64,000 nt of DNA from Candidatus Streptomyces philanthi (GTDB lineage Bacteria; Actinomycetota; Actinomycetes; Streptomycetales; Streptomycetaceae): positions 4,757,501 to 4,821,500 of the forward strand of contig CP073042.1 in NCBI GenBank assembly GCA_018114805.1, read 5' to 3'. Under the pieces are notes generated by a model. The model was not told the DNA's origin. It made no database searches and saw only the letters and a program-made list of their open reading frames with translations. Position numbers and translations under genes: made by a program. Positions 46,849 through 57,411 of the stretch are shown here, in pieces; the stretch's first letter is position 1; every line of letters starts with the position of its first letter.

Positions 46849-48264
46849 GTGCGCACTCGACTCCTCCCGCTGCTGATCGTCCTGATGGCGGGCGTGCTGC
46901 TGGCCCTCGGGCTCCCGCTCGGCGCGAGCCTGGCGGCGGCGGAGCAGCAGCGCGTGGTCGTGGACCGGATCGACGACACGGCGCGGTTCGCGGCCCTGGC
47001 CCAGTACGTCACGGCGCGGCCGGCGGCGAACCCGGCGTACGCCCAAGAGGGCGACGAGCGCCAGGCCACGCTGCAGGTGGAACTGGCCCGCTACCACGAG
47101 CTGTACGGCATTCGGGTCGGCGTCTTCTACCGCGAGGGCGAGCCGATGGGGTCGGCCCCCGCCGGCTGGTCGCTGACCAGGGGCAGCGAGCTGTGGCGAG
47201 CCTTCACGGAGGCGCTCGCCGGCCGCCGCAGCCACGACCCGGAACAGGTCTGGCCCTGGGAACGGGGCCGCCTCGCGGTCGCCTCACCCGTGGTGCGCGA
47301 CGGCGACGTGGTGGCGGTGGTCGTCACCAACTCGCCCACCGGCCAGATACGCTCGCGCATCGTACGCGGCTGGCTGCTGATCGCCGCGGGCGAAGCGGCG
47401 GCGATGCTGCTCGCCGTCGCCGCCGCGGTGCGCCTGACCGGCTGGGTGCTGCGCCCCGTACGCGTGCTCGACGCTGCCACCCACGACATCGCCACGGGGC
47501 GACTCGCCTCCCGGGTCGCCGCCTCGGACGGGCCGCCCGAACTGCGGCGGCTGGCGCGCTCGTTCAACGAGATGGCCGACCACGTGGTGGAGGTGCTCGA
47601 ACAGCAGCGGGCGTTCGTCGCCGACGCTTCGCACCAGCTCCGTAACCCGCTCTCCGCGCTGCTCCTGCGGATCGAGCTGCTGGCCCTGGAACTGCCCGAG
47701 GGGAACGAGGAGGTCGCCTCCGTCCGCGCCGAGGGCAAGTGGCTGACCCAGGTCCTCGACGACCTGCTCGCCCTGGCCCTGGCCGAACACGCCGCCGCGG
47801 ACCTGGGCCTCAGCGACATCGCCGAGGTCACGGAGGAACGGGTCGGCGCCTGGCGCCCCGTCGCCGACCGCGCGGGCGTCACGCTCGACTACGTGGGCCC
47901 GGGCGGGGCCACCGCGTGGGCCGACCCGGTGGCGCTGTCCAGCGCGTTGGACGCCGTGATCGACAACGCGCTGAAGTTCACGCCGGAGGGCGAGCGGGTG
48001 ATCGTGGACGTGCGCACGACCGGCGACACGGTGCGGATCACTATCGCGGACGGCGGCCCCGGCCTGACCGAGGAGGAGCTGGAGCGCGTCGGTGACCGCT
48101 TCTGGCGCAGCAACCGGCACCAGAACGTCTCCGGCTCCGGCCTGGGCCTGTCCATCACCCGCGCCCTCCTGGCCGCTGGCGGATCCACGATCGCCTACGC
48201 GCCGAACAAGCCACGCGGCCTGCGGGTGACCATCGCCGTGCCGCGCACGGCGCCCCAGGAGTGA
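46849..48264 (+). CDS. gluK: sensor histidine kinase GluK
   Basis: The 471-residue kinase has an N-terminal membrane helix (LLPLLIVLMAGVLLALGLPL), an extracytoplasmic sensor of about 120 residues, a second helix (LLIAAGEAAAMLLAVAAAV), a HAMP linker, the phospho-His in FVADASHQLRNPLSALL and an ATPase with DNALKFTPEG, DGGPGL and GSGLGLSITRALL. GTG 46849, 28 nt after gluR, is chosen: GGAG lies just upstream and the first helix starts there. It pairs with GluR. No lesion. Confidence 0.9.
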   Translation: MRTRLLPLLIVLMAGVLLALGLPLGASLAAAEQQRVVVDRIDDTARFAALAQYVTARPAANPAYAQEGDERQATLQVELARYHELYGIRVGVFYREGEPMGSAPAGWSLTRGSELWRAFTEALAGRRSHDPEQVWPWERGRLAVASPVVRDGDVVAVVVTNSPTGQIRSRIVRGWLLIAAGEAAAMLLAVAAAVRLTGWVLRPVRVLDAATHDIATGRLASRVAASDGPPELRRLARSFNEMADHVVEVLEQQRAFVADASHQLRNPLSALLLRIELLALELPEGNEEVASVRAEGKWLTQVLDDLLALALAEHAAADLGLSDIAEVTEERVGAWRPVADRAGVTLDYVGPGGATAWADPVALSSALDAVIDNALKFTPEGERVIVDVRTTGDTVRITIADGGPGLTEEELERVGDRFWRSNRHQNVSGSGLGLSITRALLAAGGSTIAYAPNKPRGLRVTIAVPRTAPQE

Positions 48265-48289
48265 GCACGGGGCGCCGGGCGCGGGGCAT

Positions 48290-48312
48290 GGCTCAGCCGC
48301 GGGGGCTGAGCC
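48290..48312. terminator. hairpin between gluK and mannosidase gene ends
   Basis: GGCTCAGC and GCTGAGCC form an 8-bp stem around a 7-nt loop. It lies in the gap between the converging gluK and mannosidase genes and overlaps the mannosidase stop codon. It may act in both directions. Confidence 0.5.
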
Positions 48313-51300
48313 GCAGGGTCAGGATCTGGAACGGGCGCAGGGTCAGCTCCAGCGCGCCCTGGGGCGAGAACGCGCGCTCCGGCGCGTCGGCCAACGGGCG
48401 CTCCAGCAGGTCCGTCTCAACCACCTCCGCGACCGGCACGGAGGCGGTGAGTGTCGTGGTGGCCCGGCCGCCGCAGCACTCGTACAGCCGCACCACGATG
48501 TCGCCGCCGCGGTCCTCCGCGAGCTTGACCGCCTCCACGATCACCTGGTCGCCGGCGATGGAGACCAGCGGTTCGACGGTCCGGCCGCCGGTGACGGTGC
48601 GCTCGGGGAGGTTGATCCGGTGCCCCTCGCGCACCGTGTCGGCCACGGTCGCGCCGGGTGCGAGGGCGTACCGCAGCCGGTGGTGGCCGTGGTCGGTCTC
48701 CGGGTCCGGGTAGCGCGTGGCACGGAGCAGTGAGAGCCGCACCGTGGTGGTCTGCCCGCCGTCCGCGCGCACGTCGCGGGTGACGTCGTGGCCGTACGTC
48801 GAGTCGTTGACCACGGCGGCGCCCCAGCCGGGCTCCTCGACCTGCACCCAACGGTGCGCGCAGATCTCGAACTTCGCTGCCTCCCACGAGGTGTTGGTGT
48901 GCGTGGCCCGGTACACGTGCCCGAACTGCGTCTCGGACGCGGACCGGTCCGCCTTCACGTCCAGCGGGAAGGCCGCCTTGAGGAACTTCTCCGTCTCCCG
49001 CCAGTCCACCTCGGTGTCGACGTCGAGCACCTTGGCGCCGGCGCGCAACGCGAGCCGCTGCCGGACGGTGGAGCCCGCGTCGCCGAAGGAGCGCGCGACC
49101 GTGACCACCGCGCGCTCGTCGGTGGACTCGGCCAGGTCCAGCTCGTCGACGTCGACCAGGTCGGTCACGTTGTGCCGGTAGAAGTGGTCGACGTCCCAGG
49201 CGTCCCACATGTTCGGGAAGTCCGGGTGGATCTGGAGCAGGTTGCCGGCCAGGCCGGTGGCGATGGCCTCGCGCCCGGCAGCCAGGTCGTACGCGGAGAC
49301 CACGAGGCCCCGCTCGTCCACCTCGACCCGCAGCAGCCCGTTGGCGAGCACGTAGCCGCCGCCATCGCGCTCGGCCGCCGTGACCGGGGCGCTCGCCGGC
49401 GGCGGGGCCGGGGACGCGCCGCCGGCGGGCACGCTGCGCCGGGCGTGCGGTGCGGCGTTGAAGACGACCGGCTCCTCGCCTGGGCCGGCCAACGCCGCCT
49501 GCGCGGCGGACACCAACTCCGTCAACTCGGCGCGCACCCGGGCGTAGGTCTCGCGCGCCTCACGGTGCACCCAGGCGATTGACGAGCCGGGCAGGATGTC
49601 GTGGAACTGGTGCAGCAGCACCGTCTTCCAGACTCGCTCCAACTCCTCGTAAGGGTAGGAGAACCCCGGCACCGTGCTGGCCGCGGTGGCCGCCCACAGC
49701 TCGGCCTCGCGCAGCAGCGACTCGCTGTGCCGGTTGCCCTGCTTCGTCTTGGCCTGCGAGGTGTAGGTGCCGCGGTGCAGCTCCAGGTACAGCTCGCCCG
49801 CCCACATCGGCGCGTCGGGGTACTCGGCCCGCGCCGCCGCGAAGAACGCCGACGGGCGCTCGATCGTCACCTGTGGCGAGCCTTCCAGGTCGCTGACGCG
49901 CCGCGCGCGGGCCAGCATCTCGCGGGTGCGACCGCCACCGCCGTCGCCCCAGCCGAACGGGGCCGGCGAACGCGTGCCGCGCCCCTTCTCCTGGTAGTTG
50001 CGGGCCGCGTGGGCCAGTTCGGCGCCACCGAGGTCGGAGTTGTAGGTGTCGATCGGTGGGAAGAAGTGCGTGAAGACGCGGGTTCCGTCGATGCCCTCCC
50101 ACCAGAAGGTGTGGTGCGGGAACTTGTTGGTCCGGCTCCAGGAGATCTTCTGGGTGAGGAACCAGTCGGAGCCCGACAGCTTCACCAGCTGGGGCATCGC
50201 CGCCGTGTACCCGAACGAGTCCGGTAGCCAGACCTCCTTCGTCTCGATGCCGAACTCGTCCAGGAAGAACTTCTTGCCGTAGAGGAACTGGCGGGCCATC
50301 GCCTCGCCGCCCACCATGTTGGTGTCGGACCTCCACCCACATGCCGCCCACCGGGACGAACTGGCCGCTGGCCACCTTCTGCTTCACCCTGGCGAAGACC
50401 TCGGGCCGGTGCTCCTTGATCCACGCGAGTTGCTGGGCCTGCGACATGGCGAAGACGAATTCGGGGTGGTCGTCCATTAGGTGCGCCACGTTCGACGAGG
50501 TGCGGGCGACCTTGCGCACCGTCTCGCGCAGTGGCCACAGCCACGCCGAGTCGATGTGGGCGTGTCCGACGGCGCTGACTCGGTGCGCGGAGGCGTTGGC
50601 CGGGGCGGCGAGTACGCCCGCCAGTGCGTCCCGGGCCCGGCCGGCACTGCCGGCGACGTCGGCGAGGTCCAGGGCGTCGAGACAGCGCTCGACGGCGCGC
50701 AGCAACTCGAAGCGGCGCGCGTCGCCGGTGGAGAGCTGCGTCATCAGGCTGCCGACCACCTCGAGGTCCTGGACCAGCTCCCACACCTCATGCTCGAAGA
50801 CGGCGAGCTCCATCCGGGTGAGCCGGTACAGCGGCTCGTCGCTCGCGGTGAGGCGGTCGCCCTCCAGGGTCGGCGACTGGCCGACCAGGATCGGGTTGGA
50901 CGCGGCCTCCACGTATCACTCGACCTCCTCGCCGCCCTCGACCGGGGCGCCGACGCGCACCCAGGCGTTGTGCGGGTTGAGCGCCTTCACGGCCTCCCCG
51001 TCGGCCCGGTAGACCAGCCCCTCGCACTGGAAGCCGGGGAGTTGGCGGTCGAAGCCGAGGTCGAGGACGGCCTCGACGGTGCGGCCCGCCGACGCGGCGG
51101 GCACCTGCCCCGTCACCCTGAACCAGGTCGTCCCCCAGGCCGGGCCCCACCGGTCCCCGACGGTGGTGGGCCCGTACGCCGCGGCCAACCCCTCGGCCAC
51201 CGGTACCGGTTCGCCGGGCGCCTCCCACCGCCCGATGGTGAGCGGCTCGGTGGCGCCGTAGACGGCGGGTTGGACACGCTCGGCGAGGACGCGGCGCAGA

Positions 51301-51332
51301 CGGTCTTCGACGATGCTGCGGTCGTCATGCAT
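48293..51332 (-). pseudogene. GH38 alpha-mannosidase, one nonsense codon and one frameshift
   Basis: Read across the lesions, this is a bacterial alpha-mannosidase of about 1010 residues: N-terminal jelly-roll (WGTTWFRVTGQVP), GH38 catalytic domain with AVGHAHIDSAWLWPLRE and the nucleophile region EVWLPDSFGYTAAMPQL, then FGWGDGGGG, LHQFHDILPGSSI, and a beta-sandwich C-terminus ending PFQILTLRLS. Lesions: TGA at 50916-50918 where TGG or similar is expected (GGEEVE, then YVEAASNPI), and an extra base near 50330 (GGMWVE, then SDTNMVGGEA). The enzyme would hydrolyse alpha-mannosides. The active site is split, so it is inactive as given. Confidence 0.9.
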
Positions 51333-52076
51333 GGCGGCGGCTCCGTTGACTCGTGGGGCGGAACGGCTGACGGTGTGCGCTGATGACGTGCGCGGTACGG
51401 GCGTGGGGCGTACGCCGGGGCGAGGTCCGCCCCGATCGTGCGGTGCTCAGGTGGCATTACCACTGATCGGCGGGGGAAACCGGGACGCCACCGCGGAACG
51501 CCCCGCTCGCCGCGCCGCGGCCCCCCGCCTGCTGTCGGGTACCGGGGCGGGGGAGCGGGCGTACTGGGCGCGGGGCGGCGAACTCCCGGCGTGGGGCTAC
51601 GGGGCGCGGGGCGCAGCGGGCAGAGAGCGCGGGACCCGGGGCGCGCGGTGCGGCGAGCACGGGGCATGAGGCACGGGGCACGGTGCCCGAAGCCGCACGG
51701 GCGCCGGGCGGGCGCGGTGTCGTCGCGCGCGGCCCACGGCGCCTGGCGGCGGGTGCGGGGCGGGGTCGGGCCTCCGCGCGCCCTGGGGCGGGGCGGGCGT
51801 CTCGGGGTGAACCCCCGTACGGCTGGAACCGGGGTCGGCGCGGATACGCCGTATCCCCGTGGCGACGTGGCCCGTTCCGTAGGGAGTCCCCTTGCTGCAC
51901 GGGGCGCCCGCGCCGCCGGCACCGCGTGCCGCTGGTTCGGGAGCGGTCCGCGGGCTCGCCGCGAGCCTTTGGCCCGGGCCCCCGGCCCGCTACCGAGGCC
52001 GCGCCCCGGTGTGGTGGGCCGCGTGCGCACGGGGCCCAGCAGCGCCACAGCCGGACCGACCGAGAGGCAGACCGAC
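51333..52076. other. gene-free region between mannosidase and ROK genes
   Basis: These 744 bp carry no supportable gene. Dense GGGGC/CACGGGG-type repeats occur at about 51540-51690 (GAGCACGGGGCATGAGGCA, then CACGGGGCACGG). The long open frames here reflect G+C bias. Confidence 0.6.
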
Positions 52077-53156
52077 ATGACCGCAGCCGACGCACTGACG
52101 CCAGCCGACGCGCCCTCGCCCCACCCCGTCGCCCGTACGCACGCGCCGGCCGCGCCCGCCACCCGGGGAGCGTCGGGGCCCGGCGCCGGCAGCGCCGCGC
52201 TGAGTGTGGCCATCGACATCGGCGGAACCAAGATCGCGGGTGCGTTGGTGGCCCGACGGGGCACGCTGCACGCCACGGCCAGGCGGCCGACCCCGCCCGG
52301 TACGGGGCGGGGCGACGGCGCCTGGTCGGGCCGGCGTCGTGGGCGCGGCCTGCGCGCCGCCGGGGGCGGCTGCCGAGGCGGTCATGGCTGCCGTCACCGA
52401 GGTCATCGCCGCCCTGGCGCGGTCCCCCGCGTGGGCCCGCGTCACCCGGTGCGGCCTCGCCAGCGCCGGGCCGGTGGATGCCGCGCGCGGCACTGTCAGC
52501 CCGGTGAACATCACGGCCTGGCGCGACTTCCCGGTCCGTGCCCGCGCCGAGGCCGCCCTCGCGCGTCACGGGGCGCCGGTACCCGCCGTGCTCGTGGGCG
52601 ACGGGGTGGCCATGGCCGCCGGAACGCCCTGGGCATGGTGGTCTCCACCGGCGTCGGCGGCGGCCTGATCCTGCACGGACGACTGTGCCCCGGCCCCACG
52701 GGCAACGCGGGGCACATCGGTCACATCAGCGTGGAGGTGGACGGCGCCCCGTGTCCGTGCGGCTCGCGGGGATGCGTCTAGGCCATCGCCTCGGGCCCGG
52801 CCATCGCCCGCCGTGCCGCCGCGGCGCGCGACGGCGACCCGGTGGCCCTGGCTGCCTTCGACCGGGCCGGACGGGCCCTGGCCGCGGCGATCGCCGGCAC
52901 CGCCACCCTGCTGGAGGTCGAGACGGCGGTGATCGGTGGCGGCGTGGCGGCGGCCGGCGAGGTGCTGTTCGCACCGCTGCGCCGGCACCTGGCGACGTAC
53001 GCCGTGCTCTCGTTCGTACGGGGCATCGAGGCGGTGTCGGCCTCGCTGGGTACCGACGCGGGGCTCGTGGGGGCGGCCGCTGCCGCGTACGAACTGCTCC
53101 CCGACCCGGCGCTGGACGACGCCGAGCCCGCCCCCTCCCCGCGCCGCTGCACCTGA
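52077..53156 (+). pseudogene. ROK-family sugar kinase, two frameshifts and one TAG
   Basis: The ATP-binding start ALSVAIDIGGTKIAGALVARRG is clear. Near 52330 the frame shifts for the middle part (CGLASAGPVDAARGTVSPVNITAWRDFPV) and near 52630 it returns (LGMVVSTGVGGGLILHGRL, GNAGHIGHISVEVDG, Zn motif CPCGSRGC). An in-frame TAG at 52779-52781 then sits where Glu is expected (GCV, then AIASGPAIARRAA). The remainder to 53156 is intact. ROK kinases phosphorylate glucose, N-acetyl sugars or mannose; next to a mannosidase gene, a role in mannoside use is likely, and the two genes have decayed together. Confidence 0.88.
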
Positions 53157-53239
53157 GCCCCGCCAGAGCGCGCCCGTACGAGCGCACCCGGCCGCCGGAG
53201 CACGCCGGCGGACATTAGCGCCCGCGAGCGGCGGCGCGG

Positions 53240-53256
53240 GCCCGCCGTGGGCGGGC
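53240..53256. terminator. short hairpin between ROK and TAXI genes
   Basis: GCCCGCC and GGCGGGC pair around a 3-nt loop between converging genes, 2 bp from the TAXI stop. It is a plausible but short terminator. Confidence 0.4.
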
Positions 53257-53257
53257 G

Positions 53258-54313
53258 TCAGGGTTTGACCGACCGGTAGTAGCGCTTCGCACCCTCGTGG
53301 AGGCCCAGGGGGTCGGTGTAGATGGCCGTGCGGAGATCGACGCGCTGCGCCGCGTGCACGTCCTCGCCGATCACGTCGCGGCTGTTGATCACCGTCCGGG
53401 TGACGCTCTCCGTCAGCTTCCGGTCCGTCTCGTCCGTCGTCACCAACAGGTTCGCCACCGCGATGGTCTTGATGGCCTGGCCCCGCTGCACCATGGGGTA
53501 GGCGTCGGCGGGCATCACGGCGGCCCGGTAGTAGTGCTTGGCGCCGCCGAGCTTGTGTACGCGGTCCACCAGGTCACCGAGTTGCACGAGCCGGATCGGA
53601 TACCGCTTCGCGAGATCGAGCACGGCGCCCGTCGGCAGGCCACCGGACCAGAAGAAGGCGTCGATCTTCCCCTCCCGCATCAGGGTGGTCATCTCACTGA
53701 TCCCGACCGGCACCGGCGTCAGGTCCTTCTCCGGGTCGAGCCCCGCCGCCGTCAGGAGCCGCTCCGCGATCAGGCTGACACCGGAGCCGGGTTGCCCGAT
53801 CCCGACGCGCTTGCCGGCGAGGTCCGCGGTGCTGCGCACCGTCGAACCGACGGGTACGACCAGTTGCAGGTAGTCGTCGTACAGCCGGGCGCACGCCCGC
53901 AGCCGGTGTGCGCCGTCGCCGCCCTCGTCGCGGTAGGTCGCCACGGCGTCGGCGGTGGCGATCGTGAACGACGCCTCGCCGGCGACGAGCCCCCTGATGT
54001 TCTGTACCGACCCTTCGCTCGGCGTGAGGTTCGCCCGTAGCCGCGGCAGGTCGTCGTCGAGGCGTTCCTTGAGCAGTTCGCCGTACCGCGCGTACACGCC
54101 CGTACGCACCCCGGTCGTCACGGTCACGCTCCCGCTCGGGGTCGACTCGTCTCCCACCGGCAGCAGCCACCACAGCAGCAGCCCGAGCACCACGACGGCC
54201 GTCACGGCGAGCCGCCACAGCCGCCGGGCCCGCCCGATGCCGGGGCCGGCCACGACGCCGGCGGCACGGAGCGCGCGCCACGCTCCCGGCCGTTCGGTCA
54301 GGGTCTTGAACAT
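53258..54313 (-). CDS. TAXI-family TRAP transporter solute-binding protein
   Basis: The 351-residue protein has an N-terminal membrane anchor (LAVTAVVVLGLLLWWLLPV, about 26-45) and a TAXI domain: VTTGVRTGVYARYGELLKE, SEGSVQNIRGLVAGEASFTIATAD, LVVPVGSTVRSTADLAGKRVGIGQPGSG, MTTLMREGKIDAFFWSGGLPTGAV. TAXI proteins capture glutamate- or 2-oxoglutarate-like solutes for TRAP permeases. No permease gene is adjacent, so the partner is unknown or it serves as a sensor. Start 54313 (MFKTLTERPG) is chosen because upstream codons overlap the miaB promoter region. Confidence 0.82.
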   Translation of the reverse strand: MFKTLTERPGAWRALRAAGVVAGPGIGRARRLWRLAVTAVVVLGLLLWWLLPVGDESTPSGSVTVTTGVRTGVYARYGELLKERLDDDLPRLRANLTPSEGSVQNIRGLVAGEASFTIATADAVATYRDEGGDGAHRLRACARLYDDYLQLVVPVGSTVRSTADLAGKRVGIGQPGSGVSLIAERLLTAAGLDPEKDLTPVPVGISEMTTLMREGKIDAFFWSGGLPTGAVLDLAKRYPIRLVQLGDLVDRVHKLGGAKHYYRAAVMPADAYPMVQRGQAIKTIAVANLLVTTDETDRKLTESVTRTVINSRDVIGEDVHAAQRVDLRTAIYTDPLGLHEGAKRYYRSVKP

Positions 54314-54425
54314 GGGCCGGATACTGCCAGCATCGCGGCGCGGAAGGGAGGGGCGGGGAACGGAGTCGAACACGTACCCTGGGCAACCGAGATAAGCGCG
54401 AGGACGCACGAGATGCGCGCCCGTC

Positions 54426-54431
54426 TACCTT
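54426..54431 (+). promoter_or_regulatory. candidate -10 box of leaderless miaB promoter
   Basis: TACCTT, 6 nt (GATGTC), then the miaB ATG: the same spacing as at ftsK and rimO. No ribosome binding site precedes the start. Confidence 0.5.
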
Positions 54432-54437
54432 GATGTC

Positions 54438-56039
54438 ATGAGCAGCAGTGACCGGAGCAGTGCAGTGGGCGTGAATCGAAGCTACGAAGTACGCACCTAC
54501 GGGTGCCAGATGAACGTCCACGACTCCGAGCGGCTGTCCTGTCTCCTAGAGGACGCCGGCTACGTGCGGGCGCCCGAGGGCTCCGCGGAGGGCGACGCCG
54601 ACATCGTCGTCTTCAACACCTGCGCGGTGAGGGAGAACGCCGACAACCGGCTGTACGGCAACCTGGGCCGCCTCGCCCCCATGAAGGCGCGGCGGCCGGG
54701 CATGCAGATCGCGGTCGGCGGCTGCCTGGCCCAGAAGGACCGCGACACGATCGTCAAGAAGGCCCCGTGGGTGGACGTGGTCTTCGGCACGCACAACATC
54801 GGCAGCCTGCCGGTCCTCCTGGAGCGCGCGCGGGTCCAGGAAGAGGCGCAGGTCGAGATCGCCGAGTCGCTGGAGGCGTTCCCCTCGACGCTGCCCACCC
54901 GCCGCGAGTCCGCGTACGCGGCGTGGGTGTCCATCTCGGTCGGCTGCAACAACACGTGCACCTTCTGCATCGTGCCCGCCCTGCGCGGCAAGGAGAAGGA
55001 CCGCCGGCCCGGCGACATCCTCGCCGAGGTCGAGGCGCTGGTCGCCGAGGGCGTCACCGAGATCACGCTGCTCGGCCAAAACGTCAACGCGTACGGTTCG
55101 GACATCGGCGACCGCGAGGCGTTCAGCAAGCTGCTGCGCGCCTGCGGCGCGGTCGAGGGCCTCGAGCGGGTGCGCTTCACCTCGCCGCACCCGCGCGACT
55201 TCACGGACGACGTGATCGCCGCCATGGCCGAGACGCCGAACGTCGTGCCGCAACTGCACATGCCGCTCCAGTCCGGCTCCGACACGGTGCTCAAGGCCAT
55301 GCGCCGCTCGTACCGGCAGGACCGGTTCCTCGGGATCATCGAGAAGGTGCGCGCCGCCATGCCGGACGCGGCGATCTCCACCGACATCATCGTCGGTTTC
55401 CCCGGCGAGACCGAGGCCGACTTCGAGCAGACGCTGCACGTGGTCCGCGAGGCGCGGTTCGCCCAGGCGTTCACCTTCCAGTACTCCAAGCGCCCCGGCA
55501 CCCCGGCCGCCGAGATGGACGACCAGATCCCGAAGGCGGTCGTCCAGGACCGCTACGAGCGCCTGGTCGCCGTCCAGGAAGAGATCAGTTGGGCGGAGAA
55601 CAAGCGTCAGGTCGGCCGCACCGTGGAGGTCCTGGTCGCGGAGGGCGAGGGCCGCAAGGACGACGCCACCCGCCGCCTCTCCGGCCGGGCCCCCGACAAC
55701 CGCCTGGTGCACTTCACCCGCCCCGACGAGCCGGTTCGCCTCGGCGACGTGGTCACGGTGGACATCACCTACGCCGCGCCGCACCACCTCCTCGCGGAGG
55801 GCGCCCCACGGGGGCGTACGGCGCACGCGGGCGGGCGACGCGTGGGAGCGGCGCAACGCCGCGCCGGAGCAGAAGCCCGCGGGCGTCATGCTCGGCCTGC
55901 CCACGGTGGGCGCCCCCGCACCGCTGCCCGCGGAGCCCGGCGGCTGCTCCGTCCGCTGACCGAGCGCCGCCGGCCGGCGACCGCCGACGGCGGCTCGCCC
56001 CCGAGCGGCAACCGTATGCGGGGCCGGCACGACGTGTGA
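54438..56039 (+). CDS. miaB: tRNA-2-methylthio-N6-isopentenyladenosine synthase MiaB, shifted C-terminal tail
   Basis: The radical-SAM methylthiotransferase acts on isopentenyl-A37 of tRNAs made by MiaA (encoded at 58299). The N-terminal domain has cluster cysteines in [21 protein letters not shown] and GGCLAQ. The radical-SAM motif is [20 protein letters not shown], and a TRAM domain lies at about 385-455. After [11 protein letters not shown] the frame gives an Arg/Ala-rich tail to 56039. Shifting one base at the CACGGGGGCG run (about 55808-55815) gives [20 protein letters not shown] and a stop at 55957-55959, with better codon use. So an indel probably replaced the last ~50 residues; catalytic parts are intact. 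Confidence 0.93.
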   Translation: MSSSDRSSAVGVNRSYEVRTYGCQMNVHDSERLSCLLEDAGYVRAPEGSAEGDADIVVFNTCAVRENADNRLYGNLGRLAPMKARRPGMQIAVGGCLAQKDRDTIVKKAPWVDVVFGTHNIGSLPVLLERARVQEEAQVEIAESLEAFPSTLPTRRESAYAAWVSISVGCNNTCTFCIVPALRGKEKDRRPGDILAEVEALVAEGVTEITLLGQNVNAYGSDIGDREAFSKLLRACGAVEGLERVRFTSPHPRDFTDDVIAAMAETPNVVPQLHMPLQSGSDTVLKAMRRSYRQDRFLGIIEKVRAAMPDAAISTDIIVGFPGETEADFEQTLHVVREARFAQAFTFQYSKRPGTPAAEMDDQIPKAVVQDRYERLVAVQEEISWAENKRQVGRTVEVLVAEGEGRKDDATRRLSGRAPDNRLVHFTRPDEPVRLGDVVTVDITYAAPHHLLAEGAPRGRTAHAGGRRVGAAQRRAGAEARGRHARPAHGGRPRTAARGARRLLRPLTERRRPATADGGSPPSGNRMRGRHDV

Positions 56040-56240
56040 GCAGTCGTGCGCCCTACGGCGCGTACGCCGGGGTCGCCGGAGCGGTGAGCCGCGCGTTGCC
56101 GACGGCGGGGCCCCATCGAGCCGGGCCGAACGCGCCGTGCCGGGCGAACGAGCCGGCCGGACGCGGGCGGGCCGCGACGGCCGGACCGGCCCCGGCGGCG
56201 CACGCGCACGCGGCCTGAGACGAGGCCGGGGGAGAGCGCT

Positions 56241-56525
56241 ATGCCACGGTGGGGACTGCTCGTCGAGCCACCCATTGGCCAGAACGACGTCGACACGATC
56301 GAGGTACTGGCCGAAGTCGACGGCACGCGCGAGGAGGCACTCACGCTGCTGGCCGAACATGTGGAGACGTACCAGCCGACACACCCACGGAGCCCGCGCG
56401 GCAGGCGGCTGTACCGGACCTACGACGGTTGGCTGCTTGTCATCGCGGGCTCCTGGAGCAGCAGGCTGTACCCGTGCCGATTCCGCGTCTGCGAGCTGGT
56501 CTGGGATTCGGGCGACCGAGCCTGA
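56241..56525 (+). CDS. small conserved hypothetical protein
   Basis: The 94-residue soluble protein (MPRWGLLVEPPIGQNDVDTI, ending RFRVCELVWDSGDRA) has a clean frame, good codon use and GGGGGAG upstream. Similar short proteins are found near miaB in streptomycetes, from memory. Two conserved-looking cysteines occur in LYPCRFRVCEL. No function is assigned. Confidence 0.7.
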   Translation: MPRWGLLVEPPIGQNDVDTIEVLAEVDGTREEALTLLAEHVETYQPTHPRSPRGRRLYRTYDGWLLVIAGSWSSRLYPCRFRVCELVWDSGDRA

Positions 56526-56541
56526 CGTTAGGCTGCCGATC

Positions 56542-57369
56542 ATGCTTGTCGCTGCCGCCGTGTGCCCGTGCCCGCCCCTGCTCGTGCCCGAGATCGCCGC
56601 TGGAGCCGCACCCGAACTGGCGCCGTTGCGGGACGCCTGTTCGGACGCGATCAGCGTGCTGGCCACGGCCCGCCCCGACCGCCTCATCGTGCTGGGCCCG
56701 GCCGCCCCGGACGCCGATGGCACCTACCCGAGCGGCAGCACCGGCTCGTTCCACGGGTACGGCGTGGACGTGACGGTGCGGCTCGGCGCGCGGCCGGGGG
56801 CGGACGCCACTACCGGGCACGCGGCCACGGAGCAGGGAGCTACGGGGCACGGGGCACCGAGCGCCGAGACGGACGACGCGGAGCACGGAGCGGACCCGGG
56901 GCACGGGGCGAGCTGGCTGGCGGAGCGTGAGCTGCCGTCCTCGTTGGCGATCGCGGCGTGGCTGCTGGAGCGCGCCCGCTGGAGCGCGGCGCCCGTCGAG
57001 AGCCTCGGCCTCGCCGAGACGCTCGCCGTCGACCGCTGTACCGCACTGGGGCGCGAGCTGGCACGGTCCGCCGACCGGGTGGCGCTCCTGATCTCCGGTG
57101 ACGGCAGCGCACGCCGCACGCTCAAGGCGCCCGGCTACCTCGACGAGCGGGCCGCCGTGTGTGACGCGGAGGTGGCGCGCGCCCTGGGCACGGCCGACAC
57201 CACCGCCCTGTCGGAACTCGACCCCCACCTGGCCCAGGACCTGCTGATGTCGGGCCGAGCCTCCTGGCAGGTGCTCGCCGGCGCGGGCGACGGAGCGGGC
57301 CTGCGCGGCGCGCTGCTGTACGACGAGGCGCCGTACGGCGTGGGCTACTTCGTCGCCACCTGGTCGTAG
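56542..57369 (+). CDS. LigB-superfamily (class III extradiol dioxygenase-like) protein
   Basis: The 275-residue protein opens MLVAAAVCPCPPLLVPEIAA and has LATARPDRLIVLGPAAP, GSTGSFHGYGVDVTVRLG, LLISGDGSARRTLKAPGYLDERA and YDEAPYGVGYFVATW. This is the LigB-type fold found between miaB and miaA in actinobacteria (Rv2728c-like). Ring-cleavage activity is not shown for these. Residues about 92-130 (GHAATEQGATGHGAPSAE, then EHGADPGHGAS) are encoded by CACGGGG-type repeats and look like an in-frame insertion into a surface loop. A TAGGCT box 7 nt before the ATG suggests a leaderless message. Confidence 0.75.
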   Translation: MLVAAAVCPCPPLLVPEIAAGAAPELAPLRDACSDAISVLATARPDRLIVLGPAAPDADGTYPSGSTGSFHGYGVDVTVRLGARPGADATTGHAATEQGATGHGAPSAETDDAEHGADPGHGASWLAERELPSSLAIAAWLLERARWSAAPVESLGLAETLAVDRCTALGRELARSADRVALLISGDGSARRTLKAPGYLDERAAVCDAEVARALGTADTTALSELDPHLAQDLLMSGRASWQVLAGAGDGAGLRGALLYDEAPYGVGYFVATWS

Positions 57370-57411
57370 CCGACGCACGGAGCGCGAGGCGGCGCCGATC
57401 CTGCCCGGGGG

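Noticed and set aside
48293-51332. Mannosidase region as three separate genes
   Set aside because: The pieces are consecutive parts of one GH38 protein, and the first two are in the same frame separated by a single TGA.
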